64,000 nucleotides of DNA from the NCBI RefSeq assembly GCF_008693075.1, contig NZ_VXKJ01000037.1:248001-312000 (forward strand), in the 5' to 3' direction. This document shows, piece by piece, positions 35,386 to 45,090 of this stretch; the stretch's first letter is position 1, and every line of letters begins with the position of its first letter. The notes beneath the pieces were generated by a model, which made no database searches, was not told the origin of the DNA, and worked only from the letters and a program-made list of their open reading frames with translations. The translations under genes and the position numbers were made by a program. This DNA is from Corynebacterium phocae. GTDB taxonomy: Bacteria; Actinomycetota; Actinomycetes; Mycobacteriales; Mycobacteriaceae.

Positions 35386-36660
35386 ATGACTGATTTCAAT
35401 TCTGATGCCATAGCCAATGCCAAGGACTTAATCGACTTTATCGCCGCCTCACCCTCTAGCTATCACGCTGCCCGTGAGGTGGGCCGGCAGCTGGATGAGC
35501 TGGGGTTTTCCCGCCAGTATGAGGATCAAGAGTGGTCAGCTACCCCTGGTGGCCATTACCTTATCCGTGGGGGCGCGGTGGTTGCCTGGTATGTGCCCGA
35601 GGGGGCTTCTGCTGGGTCCGGTTTCCGGATTGTGGGCTCCCACACGGACTCCCCGGGTCTGGCACTCAAGCCCAACCCGGATTTTCAGTCCCATGGTTGG
35701 CAGCAGGTGGCGGTGGAGGTCTACGGTGGTGCGCTGCTGCATACCTGGTTTGACCGCGAGCTCACGGTGGCGGGTCAAGTCATCACCACTGACGGGCGGC
35801 AGCATTTGGTCTCTACCGGCCCTATCCTCCGGTTGCCTTCGCTGGCCATTCACTTATACCGGAAGGATGAGTTTAAGCCGGAACGCCAGGCCCACATGCA
35901 GCCGGTGCTCACCGTGGGCCAGCCCGAAGCCAGTGTGCTTTCGGTGATTGGCCAGCAGCTGGGCGTGGAACCTGGGGATATCTCAGCGTTCAACTTGATT
36001 ACTGCGGATGCCGCACGAGGTGAGGTTTTTGGCACCGGTGAACCTTTCGTCGCTGCGGGCCGCATGGACAACCTCACTTCCGTCCACGCCTCCTTGCAGG
36101 CTATGAAGCAGGCTAGCCAGGTGCAGCATGAGGATGTGCTGGTCATGGCGGCATTCGACCATGAAGAGGTGGGGTCAAGCTCGCGCTTTGGTGCTGGCGG
36201 GCCCATTCTGGCGGACGTGCTGGCACGCACGGGCCGTGCTTTGGGCGCCAATGAGGAGCAACGGCACCAGATGTACGCGCGGTCAAGCTGTGTTTCTGCC
36301 GATGCCGCCCATTCGGTCCACCCCAACTACGCCGGCAAGCACGACCCTTCCCACCACCCTGTCATGGGTCAGGGGCCGGTCACCAAGGTCAACAACAACT
36401 TGCGCTACGCCTCTGACGCCACCACCGTGGCACTTTGGGAAAAAGCCTGTGCTAAGGCCAATGTGCCCGTGCAGCGCTTTGTAGCTAATAACGATGTCCC
36501 GTGCGGGTCAACCATTGGCCCCATCACGGCCACCCGGCTGGGCATAGACACCGTGGATGTCGGGGTGCCCATGTTGTCCATGCATTCTGCCCGGGAGATG
36601 GTGGGCGCGCGGGACCAACTTTGGTTAACCCAGGCTATTGCGCAATACTGGACTAGCTAG
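35386..36660 (+). CDS. M18 family aminopeptidase
   Basis: A 424-residue dinuclear zinc aminopeptidase (M18, aspartyl aminopeptidase/DAP2-like). Metal and catalytic motifs are VGSHTDSPGL (His and Asp), FDHEEVGSSSRFGAGG (the EE pair) and a late histidine in VPMLSMHSAREM. HTWFDRELTVAG is another family block. It is cytoplasmic and removes acidic or other N-terminal residues from peptides. The length is normal. It lies upstream of trmI and the Pup cluster, where it could process peptides, though that link is only positional. Confidence 0.92.
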   Translation: MTDFNSDAIANAKDLIDFIAASPSSYHAAREVGRQLDELGFSRQYEDQEWSATPGGHYLIRGGAVVAWYVPEGASAGSGFRIVGSHTDSPGLALKPNPDFQSHGWQQVAVEVYGGALLHTWFDRELTVAGQVITTDGRQHLVSTGPILRLPSLAIHLYRKDEFKPERQAHMQPVLTVGQPEASVLSVIGQQLGVEPGDISAFNLITADAARGEVFGTGEPFVAAGRMDNLTSVHASLQAMKQASQVQHEDVLVMAAFDHEEVGSSSRFGAGGPILADVLARTGRALGANEEQRHQMYARSSCVSADAAHSVHPNYAGKHDPSHHPVMGQGPVTKVNNNLRYASDATTVALWEKACAKANVPVQRFVANNDVPCGSTIGPITATRLGIDTVDVGVPMLSMHSAREMVGARDQLWLTQAIAQYWTS

Positions 36661-36761
36661 AAACCCCTTTTTTCTGCCTTCCCGCTGCCGGTGCATAGTC
36701 ACTGCGGGGCGGGGAAAGGGGGAAAGACCCCGCAAGTTTTATAGAAGAAGGGAACCCTCCC

Positions 36762-37598
36762 ATGGCCTATTCCGGCCCTTTCCACTATGGTGACCGAGTT
36801 CAGCTCACCGATGCCAAACGCCGTCACTACACCCTGGTCCTGGAAGAAGGCGGTCAGTTTCACTCGCACAAGGGGATCATCAATCACGATGACATCGTGG
36901 GCAAAGACGAGGGATCAGTTATTGACTCCACCATGGGGTCTTCTTTCCTGCTTTTCCGCCACCTGCTGGTAGACCACGTTCTATCCATGCCGCGTGGGGC
37001 GCAGGTCATCTACCCCAAAGACGCCGCCCAAATCCTGGTGGAAGGCGATATCTTTATGGGAGCTAGGGTCTTTGAGGCCGGTGCCGGATCTGGTGCCCTT
37101 TCTATGTCCTTGCTGCGCGCGGTGGGGCCGGAAGGCCAGGTATTTTCCTATGAAATCCGTGAGGATCACCTGGAGTACGCGGTCAACAACGTCAAGGAAT
37201 ACTTCGGCGAGCAGCCCGCGTGGTGGAGCCCCCGCCTGGGAGACTTGGGCGAGGTCACCACGGAGGATCTGGGCGGGCCTGTAGACCGCGTCATCTTGGA
37301 CATGTTGGACCCCTGGGAGTACCTGGACCAGGTCCGCGATATCTTGATTCCTGGTGGCGTCTTTATGACCTACGTGGCCACCGTCCCGCAGCTGATGAAG
37401 GTGATGGAAGGTATTCGTGAAACCAAGTCCTTCACCGAGCCTAAGGCGTGGGAGTCCCTGGTGCGCGAGTGGAAAGTGGAGGGCCTTGCTACCCGCCCTG
37501 AGCACCGTATGAACGCGCATACGGCTTTTCTCATCTGGACCAGGCGGCTCGCGGACGGTGTCACCCCGCCGCGCCCGCAGCGCCGCGCCCGCAAGTAG
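36762..37598 (+). CDS. trmI: TrmI, tRNA (adenine-58-N1)-methyltransferase
   Basis: A 278-residue SAM-dependent methyltransferase that methylates A58 in the T-loop of tRNA. The N-terminal SGPFHYGDRVQLTDAKRRHYTLVLEEGGQFHSHKG shows the family beta-domain, broken into motifs GDRVQLTD and FHSHKG. The SAM motif is VFEAGAGSGALSMSLL, and DRVILDMLDPWEYLDQV holds the catalytic aspartate. The basic tail PPRPQRRARK is common in actinobacterial TrmI. It is the usual neighbour of arc/mpa in actinobacteria. Confidence 0.95.
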   Translation: MAYSGPFHYGDRVQLTDAKRRHYTLVLEEGGQFHSHKGIINHDDIVGKDEGSVIDSTMGSSFLLFRHLLVDHVLSMPRGAQVIYPKDAAQILVEGDIFMGARVFEAGAGSGALSMSLLRAVGPEGQVFSYEIREDHLEYAVNNVKEYFGEQPAWWSPRLGDLGEVTTEDLGGPVDRVILDMLDPWEYLDQVRDILIPGGVFMTYVATVPQLMKVMEGIRETKSFTEPKAWESLVREWKVEGLATRPEHRMNAHTAFLIWTRRLADGVTPPRPQRRARK

Positions 37599-37682
37599 GG
37601 CTTGAATGCCGGTGGTCGGCGGGGAGAGTCCGGCTGCGGAGAAGTAACCTCCGCCAGATTAAGCGTGTCCTAACTTCTAAGC

Positions 37683-37688
37683 TAGAGT
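37683..37688 (+). promoter_or_regulatory. -10 element of arc (leaderless type)
   Basis: TAGAGT ends six bases before the arc ATG at 37695. The four bases before the ATG are AGGC, so a normal ribosome-binding site is absent. Confidence 0.5.
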
Positions 37689-37694
37689 GTAGGC

Positions 37695-39242
37695 ATGAGC
37701 GAAGTTCCCCAACTCAAACGGCAAGTAGAGCAGCTATCAGCCCGCAACACCAAGCTCGCTGGGCTTTTGCAGCAGTCACGGGCCAAGCTCGGAGAACTAG
37801 CTAGTGAGCTCAACGAACTTGCTGAGCCCGCCTCTACCTACGGTGTGTTCCTGTCCTACGCGCCTACCCGCAGCGGTGACGGCGTGAGCCGGGACGCTGA
37901 GGTCTTTGCCAATGGACGCCGCATGCGCTTGAAGATCTCTCCGCAGGTTGAGCCGGACTCCTTGCAGCCGGGCCAGCTACTCCGGCTGGGTGATGGCCTG
38001 GTGGTAGTGGAAGGCTGTGGCCGGGAAAACACGGGCGCGCTAGCCTCTGCAGTGGAACTGGTTTCCTGCGACCGCGTCATAGTCACCACCGCCTCGGGGG
38101 AGGAGCACGTGGTACTGCTCGCGCAGCCTTTGCGGGGCAGCGTTAGCGCGGGAGATACCCTCCTGGTGGATGTCAAGGCCGGTCTCGCTTTTGAAATAAT
38201 CGACAAAACGGAAGTCGCCCAGCTTTCGCTGGAGGAAGTCCCGGACGTTGACTTTGCGGACATCGGCGGTTTGGACGCCCAGATCTCCCAGATCCGCGAC
38301 GCGGTGGAACTGCCGTTTACCCATCCGGAGCTCTACCGGAAATTTGACCTAGAACCTCCCAAGGGCGTCCTGCTATACGGGCCTCCCGGCTGCGGCAAGA
38401 CTCTCATCGCTAAAGCCGTGGCTAACTCCTTGTCCCAGTCCTTGGGCGCGGATGAGCCCAGTTACTTCATTAATGTCAAGGGCCCGGAGCTGCTGAATAA
38501 GTTTGTGGGGGAGACCGAAAGGCGGATCCGCCTTATCTTTGAACGCGCGCGAAACCTGGCCAGCCAGCCGGGAAACCGCCCCGTGGTGGTGTTCTTCGAT
38601 GAGATGGAATCCATCTTCCGCACCAGGGGTTCAGGCGTGAGTTCCGATATGGAAACCACCGTGGTCCCGCAGCTTCTCACCGAGCTAGACGGCGTGGAGG
38701 ACATGCACAACGTCATTGTCATTGGTGCCACTAACCGTGAAGAACTCATCGACCCGGCCATCATGCGTCCCGGCCGCTTGGACATCAAGATCCGCGTCAA
38801 CCGCCCCAATAAACGCGACGCCCGGGACATCTTCGCCCGGCATTTCGACGTATCCGTCCCCCACGCCGGCCCCTTGGACAGCCTCATTGACGGCGCCGTG
38901 GAGGAACTCTACGCGGACCGCCCATTCGTGGAGCTGGTTTTCGAAGACGGCAGCACCCGGGTCCTGCATTACCGCGACTTTGTCTCCGGGGCCATGATTG
39001 CCAACATCATCTCCCGCGCCAAGAAATTAGCCATCAAAGAATCCATCAGCAGCGGTTCTAGCGCCAGCCTGAAATCCACTCACCTGAGCCAGGCCATAGC
39101 GGCCGAACAGGCCGAAAGCGAGCACATCCCTACCTCCACTAACCCGGAGGAGTGGGCAAAAATCCAGGGTGGCTCCGGCGGAAACCGCAAGGTGGCGGCA
39201 GTCAACCAGTTAGGTTTTAGGAGCAGCTCGTGGCACGCATAA
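37695..39242 (+). CDS. arc: ARC/Mpa AAA+ ATPase of the Pup system
   Basis: A 515-residue hexameric AAA+ unfoldase. The N-terminal coiled coil (about residues 5-42, [20 protein letters not shown]) binds Pup; a tandem OB region follows to about residue 190; the AAA domain has Walker A GPPGCGKT near 233, Walker [10 protein letters not shown] near 312 and the RPGRLDIKI segment near 359. Mycobacterial Mpa ends in a QYL motif that docks into the 20S proteasome; here the end is FRSSSWHA, so docking is not expected, and no prcBA genes lie in the cluster. Corynebacteria are known to lack the proteasome. It overlaps dop by 13 bases. Confidence 0.95.
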   Translation: MSEVPQLKRQVEQLSARNTKLAGLLQQSRAKLGELASELNELAEPASTYGVFLSYAPTRSGDGVSRDAEVFANGRRMRLKISPQVEPDSLQPGQLLRLGDGLVVVEGCGRENTGALASAVELVSCDRVIVTTASGEEHVVLLAQPLRGSVSAGDTLLVDVKAGLAFEIIDKTEVAQLSLEEVPDVDFADIGGLDAQISQIRDAVELPFTHPELYRKFDLEPPKGVLLYGPPGCGKTLIAKAVANSLSQSLGADEPSYFINVKGPELLNKFVGETERRIRLIFERARNLASQPGNRPVVVFFDEMESIFRTRGSGVSSDMETTVVPQLLTELDGVEDMHNVIVIGATNREELIDPAIMRPGRLDIKIRVNRPNKRDARDIFARHFDVSVPHAGPLDSLIDGAVEELYADRPFVELVFEDGSTRVLHYRDFVSGAMIANIISRAKKLAIKESISSGSSASLKSTHLSQAIAAEQAESEHIPTSTNPEEWAKIQGGSGGNRKVAAVNQLGFRSSSWHA

Positions 39243-40759
39243 AACCCCGTTTTATTGGCACCGAAACCGAGTACGGGATCGTGTGCCCCCAGGACAAATC
39301 CCTATCACCGATAGTCACCTCCACTCACGCCGTGGTGGGGTACGCCGCCATGCATACCTCCGCCCGCGCGCGCTGGGATTTCGCTGAGGAACACCCCTTG
39401 CGGGACTCCCGCGGTTTCGATCTCAAACGCTATTCCACCGTCCCGGTGGTAGACCCCAACGCCATGGGGGTAGCCAATGTAGTAACTCCTAACGGCGCAC
39501 GCTTTTACGTGGACCACGCCCACCCGGAATATTCCTCTCCGGAGTGCGCCACCGCATGGGAGGCCATGGTCTACGACGCCGCGGGGACCGTCATCTCCCG
39601 GCAGGCAATGGACGCCGTGGCGCAGCTTTATGAACAGGAAACCAGCGTGCTTTCCGGGCATGAGCCCTGCCCGCCCCTGAGCTTTTATAAAAACAACGTG
39701 GACGGCAAAGGTGCGTCCTACGGCAGCCACGAAAATTACCTTTACTCCCGGGACACGGACTTTGACCTGCTTGCACAGTCCCTTATTCCCTTCTTTGTGA
39801 CCCGCCAGGTAGTAACCGGTGCCGGCAGGGTGGGACTGGGACCTGATGGCGATGAGCCGGGTTTCCAGATCTCCCAGCGGGCGGACTACATTGAGCAGGA
39901 GATTTCTCTGGAAACCACCCTCAACCGGGGCATTATTAATACCCGGGATGAGCCGCACGCGGAATCCTCCCGCTTTGGACGCCTCCACGTCATTGTTGGT
40001 GACGCCAATCTTTCACAAACCTCCAACTTGCTCAAGTTGGGTATGACCTCCCTAGTCATGGACGCTATCGAGGAAGGCGTGGACTTCAGTGACCTGAAGC
40101 TCGCTGACCCGGTCGGTGATATCAAGCGGGTGAGCCGCGACCTCACACTCACCGTGCCCCTGCAGCTTAAAGATGGCCGCAGCCTAACTGCGCTGGAGAT
40201 TTTGGCCGCCTACCGGTCCAGGATCTGCGAGGATGACGCCGATCAAAGGATTTTGTCCGCTTGGGACGAGGTGGTGGGAATCCTGGCCGGCAACCCACTT
40301 GAGGCTGCCCATCTCCTTGATTGGGTTGCCAAATACCGCCTGGTTAAGGGCTACCTAGACAGGGGAGTAGCGCCCACTGACCCTAGGTTGGGTGTCATTG
40401 ATATCCAGTACACCGACCTCAACCCGCACAAGTCACTCTACGAAGCCCTTACCCGCAAAGGACAGATGCGGCAATTGGTGGACGCCCAAACGGTTGCCAC
40501 GGCCGCAGCCATTCCCCCCACCAGTAGCCGCGCCTATTTCCGCGGCCGGGTGGCGGAGCGGTTTGGCGACAACGTTTTCGCTTCCAACTGGCAAAACGTG
40601 ACCCTACGCGTGGGGAACAGGTTTGCCGTGTTTAGGCTCAATGAGGTAGACGCTCTTACCCAACCGGCGGTTGTCAGCGCACTAGATGAGGCCCGCGGCG
40701 TAGAGGACCTACTCGCACGGCTGGCCGGCGCGGGAATTGAACCGGAATATAGCTTGTAG
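39230..40759 (+). CDS. dop: Dop, Pup deamidase and depupylase
   Basis: A 509-residue enzyme of the carboxylate-amine ligase superfamily. [14 protein letters not shown] at the N-terminus and [17 protein letters not shown] are the ATP/metal-binding blocks shared with Paf[20 protein letters not shown] is a third. Dop deamidates the C-terminal Gln of Pup to Glu and removes Pup from targets. The start is GTG 39230, overlapping the end of arc by 13 bases, so translation is coupled. Pup in this cluster ends in Gln and thus needs this activity. Confidence 0.95.
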   Translation: MARIKPRFIGTETEYGIVCPQDKSLSPIVTSTHAVVGYAAMHTSARARWDFAEEHPLRDSRGFDLKRYSTVPVVDPNAMGVANVVTPNGARFYVDHAHPEYSSPECATAWEAMVYDAAGTVISRQAMDAVAQLYEQETSVLSGHEPCPPLSFYKNNVDGKGASYGSHENYLYSRDTDFDLLAQSLIPFFVTRQVVTGAGRVGLGPDGDEPGFQISQRADYIEQEISLETTLNRGIINTRDEPHAESSRFGRLHVIVGDANLSQTSNLLKLGMTSLVMDAIEEGVDFSDLKLADPVGDIKRVSRDLTLTVPLQLKDGRSLTALEILAAYRSRICEDDADQRILSAWDEVVGILAGNPLEAAHLLDWVAKYRLVKGYLDRGVAPTDPRLGVIDIQYTDLNPHKSLYEALTRKGQMRQLVDAQTVATAAAIPPTSSRAYFRGRVAERFGDNVFASNWQNVTLRVGNRFAVFRLNEVDALTQPAVVSALDEARGVEDLLARLAGAGIEPEYSL

Positions 40760-40903
40760 GCCCCACGTGCTACCGGGATCCTCAAAGCTCCGGTCAGTGT
40801 CACGCCACCAAAATTTCACAGCCCTATTGACCACCAAAACCTAAAACCCCAAAACCGCACAACCAGCTAGCGAGAAGTTAGCTACACACAGATAAGGAGT
40901 CTT

Positions 40904-41095
40904 ATGACTGGCAAACAATCACAGGTACACGGAACCGGTGCCAGGGACGCAAACGAGGACAGCACCGAGGCCCAGGCTGGGCAGGTTCAGTTCAGCGTGG
41001 CCGGCACTGATGACCTACTCGATGAGATTGACGGGTTGTTGGAAAATAACGCTGAGGAATTTGTCCGCTCCTATGTCCAAAAGGGTGGACAGTGA
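40904..41095 (+). CDS. pup: Pup, prokaryotic ubiquitin-like protein
   Basis: A 63-residue, acidic, intrinsically disordered protein. The C-terminal half ([19 protein letters not shown], then RSYVQKGGQ) is the conserved Arc- and PafA-binding helix with the terminal Gly-Gly-Gln. Gln must be deamidated by Dop before PafA links it to lysines. A strong ribosome-binding site, AAGGAG, precedes the ATG by six bases, fitting abundant production. About 145 bases separate it from dop, so it may have its own promoter. The stop overlaps the pafA start (GTGA). Confidence 0.97.
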   Translation: MTGKQSQVHGTGARDANEDSTEAQAGQVQFSVAGTDDLLDEIDGLLENNAEEFVRSYVQKGGQ

Positions 41096-42495
41096 GCGTA
41101 TTTTACCGGCGCATTATGGGAGTGGAGACTGAGTACGGGCTTATTGCGGCTCCACCTCCGCGCCAGCGCCAGTTAGCGCCCGATGAACTAGCCCGCGTGC
41201 TATTTTCGCCGGTAGTGCGGGAATATTCTTCTTCCAATATCTTCTTGGACAACGCCTCCCGGCTCTACCTGGACGTGGGCTCACACCCAGAGGTGGCCAC
41301 GGCGGAATGTGACAGTTTGTCGCAATTGCTGGCCTATGAGCGCGCCGGGGATGAGGTCGTAGATGAATTGGCCCAGACCGCTGAGCATGCCCTTCCCGGG
41401 AGCAGAGTTTACCTGTTTAAAAACAACGTGGACTCCGCCGGAAACTCCTACGGTTGCCATGAGAATTACCTGGTGGGGCGCAACATAGTCTTGAGGGAGT
41501 TGGGGCGCGCTATCCTACCGTTCCTGATTACCCGCCAGCTAATTTGCGGTGCCGGAATGATAGCCCCGGCTAAGGGGGACCAACCTGCCCAGTTCTTGCT
41601 GTCCCAGCGCGCGGACCAGGTGTGGGAGTCGGTGTCCTCAGCCACCACGCGTTCGCGGCCTATCATCAACACACGGGACGAACCCCACGGTGACTCGAAA
41701 CGGTTCCGCCGCATGCATGTCATCATCGGGGATTCCAATATGGCCGAGCCCAGTTTTGCCCTCAAAGTGGGCAGCATGCTGCTCATGGTGGAGATGATCG
41801 AGGCGGGGTTTGACTTACCCGACCTGGAAATCGATGAACCCATTGTCCAACTGCGCCGCATTGCCAGGGATGAGACGGGACGCGTGGAGCTTCCTCTTAG
41901 CCGCGGCGGAACCACCACACCGTTGGCAGTCCAAACTGCACTCTACGAATGTGCCGGAAAGTGGTTGGACTCCCGCCCTGAGAAAGGAACCTCCAACGCG
42001 GAACTGCGCCGGGTTCATCAGCTGTGGGGAGATGTCCTTGCAGCCATTGATTCTGGGGATTTTTCCAAGGTCAACCGGGATGTTGATTGGGTGATTAAAA
42101 AGCAGCTGCTGGAGCGTTACCGGGACCGCCTGGGCGGGGACTGGGCCCACCCCAAGTTGGCGCAAATCGATCTGACCTACCACGATATCCGCGTGGGCCG
42201 GGGTGTCTACGACCACCTAGTGCAGCGCGGCTTGGTTAACCGGTGGATTGACGATATAGACATTGCCAGAGCTAAGCGTATGGCTCCGGCCACCACGCGC
42301 GCTGCTATGCGTGGGAGGTTCTTAGCGCAGGCCCGCGCGAGCAATGCCAATATCACGGTGGACTGGACGCGGATGAAGGTCAACCGGCCGGAGCCGCATA
42401 CGGAGGAATTCCTCGATCCTTTTGAAACTAACGATAACCGGCTTGAGGCGTTGATAGACTACATGGTTAATAACGCCGATACGCCACCAGAATAG
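41092..42495 (+). CDS. pafA: PafA, Pup-protein ligase
   Basis: A 467-residue ligase that joins the gamma-carboxyl of Pup's terminal Glu to target lysines. The N-terminal [10 protein letters not shown] holds the catalytic-metal glutamates; [20 protein letters not shown] and [19 protein letters not shown] are shared with Dop, to which it is homologous. The GTG start overlaps the pup stop by four bases, so the two are coupled. Length is close to the mycobacterial enzyme (about 452). A small hairpin (42498-42513) separates it from pafB. Confidence 0.95.
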   Translation: MSVFYRRIMGVETEYGLIAAPPPRQRQLAPDELARVLFSPVVREYSSSNIFLDNASRLYLDVGSHPEVATAECDSLSQLLAYERAGDEVVDELAQTAEHALPGSRVYLFKNNVDSAGNSYGCHENYLVGRNIVLRELGRAILPFLITRQLICGAGMIAPAKGDQPAQFLLSQRADQVWESVSSATTRSRPIINTRDEPHGDSKRFRRMHVIIGDSNMAEPSFALKVGSMLLMVEMIEAGFDLPDLEIDEPIVQLRRIARDETGRVELPLSRGGTTTPLAVQTALYECAGKWLDSRPEKGTSNAELRRVHQLWGDVLAAIDSGDFSKVNRDVDWVIKKQLLERYRDRLGGDWAHPKLAQIDLTYHDIRVGRGVYDHLVQRGLVNRWIDDIDIARAKRMAPATTRAAMRGRFLAQARASNANITVDWTRMKVNRPEPHTEEFLDPFETNDNRLEALIDYMVNNADTPPE

Positions 42496-42543
42496 CTCTC
42501 ACGGTTCCGTGAGGCTTGTTCTCTTCCACAAGGGAGTTTCCTT

Positions 42544-43527
42544 TTGTCTGAACGCCACAACGCCGCCGTGGAACGGATGGCTAGTTTGACTTTCGCGCTT
42601 TTGGGTACCGCTCAGCTCAAAGGCAAGCACGCCTTCCGGACAGGGGAGTGGATCCAAGAAAACATTCCCGGTTATCCCCAGGACGGGGATGGCAAGAATG
42701 GAAAGGCTGCTTTCCGCAAGCAGCTACAGCGGGACATCTCCACGCTGGCTCTGGCGGGGGTGCCGGTTGTTTTTGAAAGAGGCACTGGGAACACGCCCAC
42801 TAAGGTCCGCATTGATGAGGAGCGTTACCGCCTTCCGGAGGTGGAATTTACTCCGGAAGAGGCCATGGTGCTGGGCCTGGCCGGCGGGCTTGGACAGGAG
42901 GGTGGTCTTTCTATCTTCTCCCAGACTGGCTGGACCAAGATGGCTGCGGCGGGAAACTCGCGGAATTTTGGTGGCCCGCAGTTTGCCGCTTTCAACGACG
43001 TACGGCGCATTAAACCGCAGGACTTCCAGGCTCTAATTTCTGGAGTGGACAAACGCCGGAGCATTTCTTTTAGCTACCAGGCTTCACCAACTGCCCGGGC
43101 GCAGACCCGGCGGATGGATCCGTGGGGCCTGGTGCCCCGGCAAGGCCGGGTTTACCTGGTGGGCTGGGATCTTGACAAAATGGCACCCCGCGCCTTCCGT
43201 ATTACCCGCGTGAGCGGAGTCCAGCGGGAAGCCGCCGCTAGTGATTTCCATGCCCCGGACAGGCCGCTGGCTGAGATTGTCTCGAGCTTCATTGACCCCC
43301 AGGACCTGGTGGATGCCTTGGTCAGGATCCCCGAGGATTCCGCCGTGGAAATCAGTAGCCTAGGGCACAGAAGAGACGATGGCTTGGTTGTCATCAAACA
43401 GGTATCAGCTGATTGGCTGGCGCGCACCGCCGTAGGGTTTGCCCCAGAGGTAGAGGTTATAGAACCCCAGTCGGTCCGTGAGAGTATTGCAGCCCTGCTA
43501 GAAAAGGTGGAAACCAATGGCCGTTAG
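42544..43527 (+). CDS. pafB: PafB, WYL-domain transcription factor subunit
   Basis: A 327-residue regulator with an N-terminal winged helix (FRTGEWIQENIPGY, then AFRKQLQRDISTLA) and a WYL domain (SFSYQASPTARAQTRRMDPWGLV and VYLVGWDLDKMAPRAFRI). PafB and PafC form a DNA-damage-responsive activator in mycobacteria that senses single-stranded DNA. The TTG at 42544 is the start that keeps the normal N-terminus; AGGGAG lies about nine bases upstream. It overlaps pafC by 11 bases. Confidence 0.92.
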   Translation: MSERHNAAVERMASLTFALLGTAQLKGKHAFRTGEWIQENIPGYPQDGDGKNGKAAFRKQLQRDISTLALAGVPVVFERGTGNTPTKVRIDEERYRLPEVEFTPEEAMVLGLAGGLGQEGGLSIFSQTGWTKMAAAGNSRNFGGPQFAAFNDVRRIKPQDFQALISGVDKRRSISFSYQASPTARAQTRRMDPWGLVPRQGRVYLVGWDLDKMAPRAFRITRVSGVQREAAASDFHAPDRPLAEIVSSFIDPQDLVDALVRIPEDSAVEISSLGHRRDDGLVVIKQVSADWLARTAVGFAPEVEVIEPQSVRESIAALLEKVETNGR

Positions 43528-44470
43528 CCCGCAGAAGCTCGAAGATTTAGTCCGGTGGCTCAACCTCGTTCCTTACTTCAGCACGCACTCTGATTTTTCC
43601 CTCATGGAGGCTGCCCAGGACCTGGGGATAAACGCTAAGGAGCTCCGGGACGTCATGCAGACTCTCACGTGCCTGGGCGTTGGTAAGTTTCATGGGGAGT
43701 TGTTTGACATGGAGGTCGAGTACCGGGGCGTCAACATCATTGATGACTTGGGGCTCAATGAACCCCTGCGTCTTACTCCCACCGAAGCCTCCACCTACTT
43801 GTTGACCTTGGAGGCGCTGGAGGAGATGCCGGGGTTAGTAGACGCTGAGGCGGTGGTGTCTGCGGCCGCCAAGCTGCGCGGGATCATGGATAAGAAGGCG
43901 CTGGCCATCTATGATTCGCTGGCTAAACCAGATCCCCGTCATGTGGAGCTGCGCAGCACCATCTCCCGCGCGCTTGAGGAAGGCGTGCAGATTGAAATCA
44001 AGTATTGGTCCGCGCGCAGTGACAAGACTTCCGTCCGGGTGGTGTCCCCGCACAGTGTTTTTATCAGGGAAGACGACGTTTATTTGCGGGCTTGGCAGGA
44101 TGACATCGCGCAGTGGCGCACCTTCCGCGTGGACCGGATCCTGGACATCCAGGTTCTTCCGGAAAAATCTACTGCTCCCGCCCTAGATCCGGTACTTGAT
44201 GCCGATGATCCCTTTGGTTTCACCGATCCCCGGCGCGCCGAGCTATCAGTTCATCCAGAATTCACGTGGCTGGCCGAGCACTATGACATTGACTTTGGTG
44301 AGCCCCGGGAAGACGGCTTCCTTACTGCAACAATGCCTATTGGCAGTGAGGAGTGGTTCATTCGCTTTGCCCTGGGCCAAGCCGATAGGCTTACCGTGAT
44401 TGGACCGCAAACGCTAGTGGAAGCGGTGGCAAGGGCTGCGCGGTCCGCTGCAGCTAGTTATACTAAGTAA
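43517..44470 (+). CDS. pafC: PafC, WYL-domain transcription factor subunit
   Basis: A 317-residue partner of PafB with the same layout: a winged helix at the N-terminus ([15 protein letters not shown] and [16 protein letters not shown]) and a WYL domain ([22 protein letters not shown] and [21 protein letters not shown]). The heterodimer activates DNA-repair genes in mycobacteria without LexA. The ATG lies 11 bases inside the end of pafB, so the subunits are probably made in fixed ratio. tatA follows after about 75 bases. Confidence 0.92.
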   Translation: MAVSPQKLEDLVRWLNLVPYFSTHSDFSLMEAAQDLGINAKELRDVMQTLTCLGVGKFHGELFDMEVEYRGVNIIDDLGLNEPLRLTPTEASTYLLTLEALEEMPGLVDAEAVVSAAAKLRGIMDKKALAIYDSLAKPDPRHVELRSTISRALEEGVQIEIKYWSARSDKTSVRVVSPHSVFIREDDVYLRAWQDDIAQWRTFRVDRILDIQVLPEKSTAPALDPVLDADDPFGFTDPRRAELSVHPEFTWLAEHYDIDFGEPREDGFLTATMPIGSEEWFIRFALGQADRLTVIGPQTLVEAVARAARSAAASYTK

Positions 44471-44547
44471 TCGTCTCAACGAAGATATTGGTGCCAGTTG
44501 ACGTATCCATCAGCTCTGGCTTAACGCATTTTGTGAAAGAGGTCCCT

Positions 44548-44970
44548 ATGCCTACCCTTGGCGCTCCCGAGATTATTCTCATTATTCTTGCCATCATCCT
44601 GCTCTTTGGGGCCAAGAAGCTCCCGGAGCTCGCCCGTTCGGTCGGGCGCTCCATGCGCATCTTTAAATCTGAGGTTAAGGAGATGTCCAATGATGACGAT
44701 AATCCGGATGCCTCCCCACAACAGCAGGCGTACCAAGCTCCGCAGCAGCAGGCCCAGTTACCGCAGGGCCAGCCCCAGAACTTAGGCCAGGCCGCTCATC
44801 CACTACAGCAACCACAAGCCCAGCCCCAGCAGCAGCCCGGTCAGCCGGGCAACTATGCGCAGCAAGGCGACTTTGGCCAAGGCCCCCAGGGCTACAACAA
44901 CCCGCAGGGCTCCAACCACGCTCAGGGCTACAATGATCACCAGGGCTACACCAACCCTAACGCCCACTAA
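44548..44970 (+). CDS. tatA: TatA with a long Gln/Asn/Gly-rich tail
   Basis: A 140-residue Tat translocase pore subunit. The membrane helix [23 protein letters not shown] and the amphipathic helix ([18 protein letters not shown]) are normal. From residue 55 onward a low-complexity tail follows, first Gln/Pro-rich, then with repeats of the type [24 protein letters not shown] and QGYTNPN. Typical TatA tails are shorter and charged. ATG 44548 follows AAAGAGG at five bases. tatC follows after 120 bases. Confidence 0.93.
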   Translation: MPTLGAPEIILIILAIILLFGAKKLPELARSVGRSMRIFKSEVKEMSNDDDNPDASPQQQAYQAPQQQAQLPQGQPQNLGQAAHPLQQPQAQPQQQPGQPGNYAQQGDFGQGPQGYNNPQGSNHAQGYNDHQGYTNPNAH

Positions 44971-45090
44971 TTGTCTACTTCCACCGCAGTCATCCGTGGC
45001 CGCACCGCATCAATGAATCTCCCAGCCCTGGGCGGATGCGCGGTGACACCACGGGGTGCCTGTGGTTTTCAAAAGGATTAGCACCAGACC

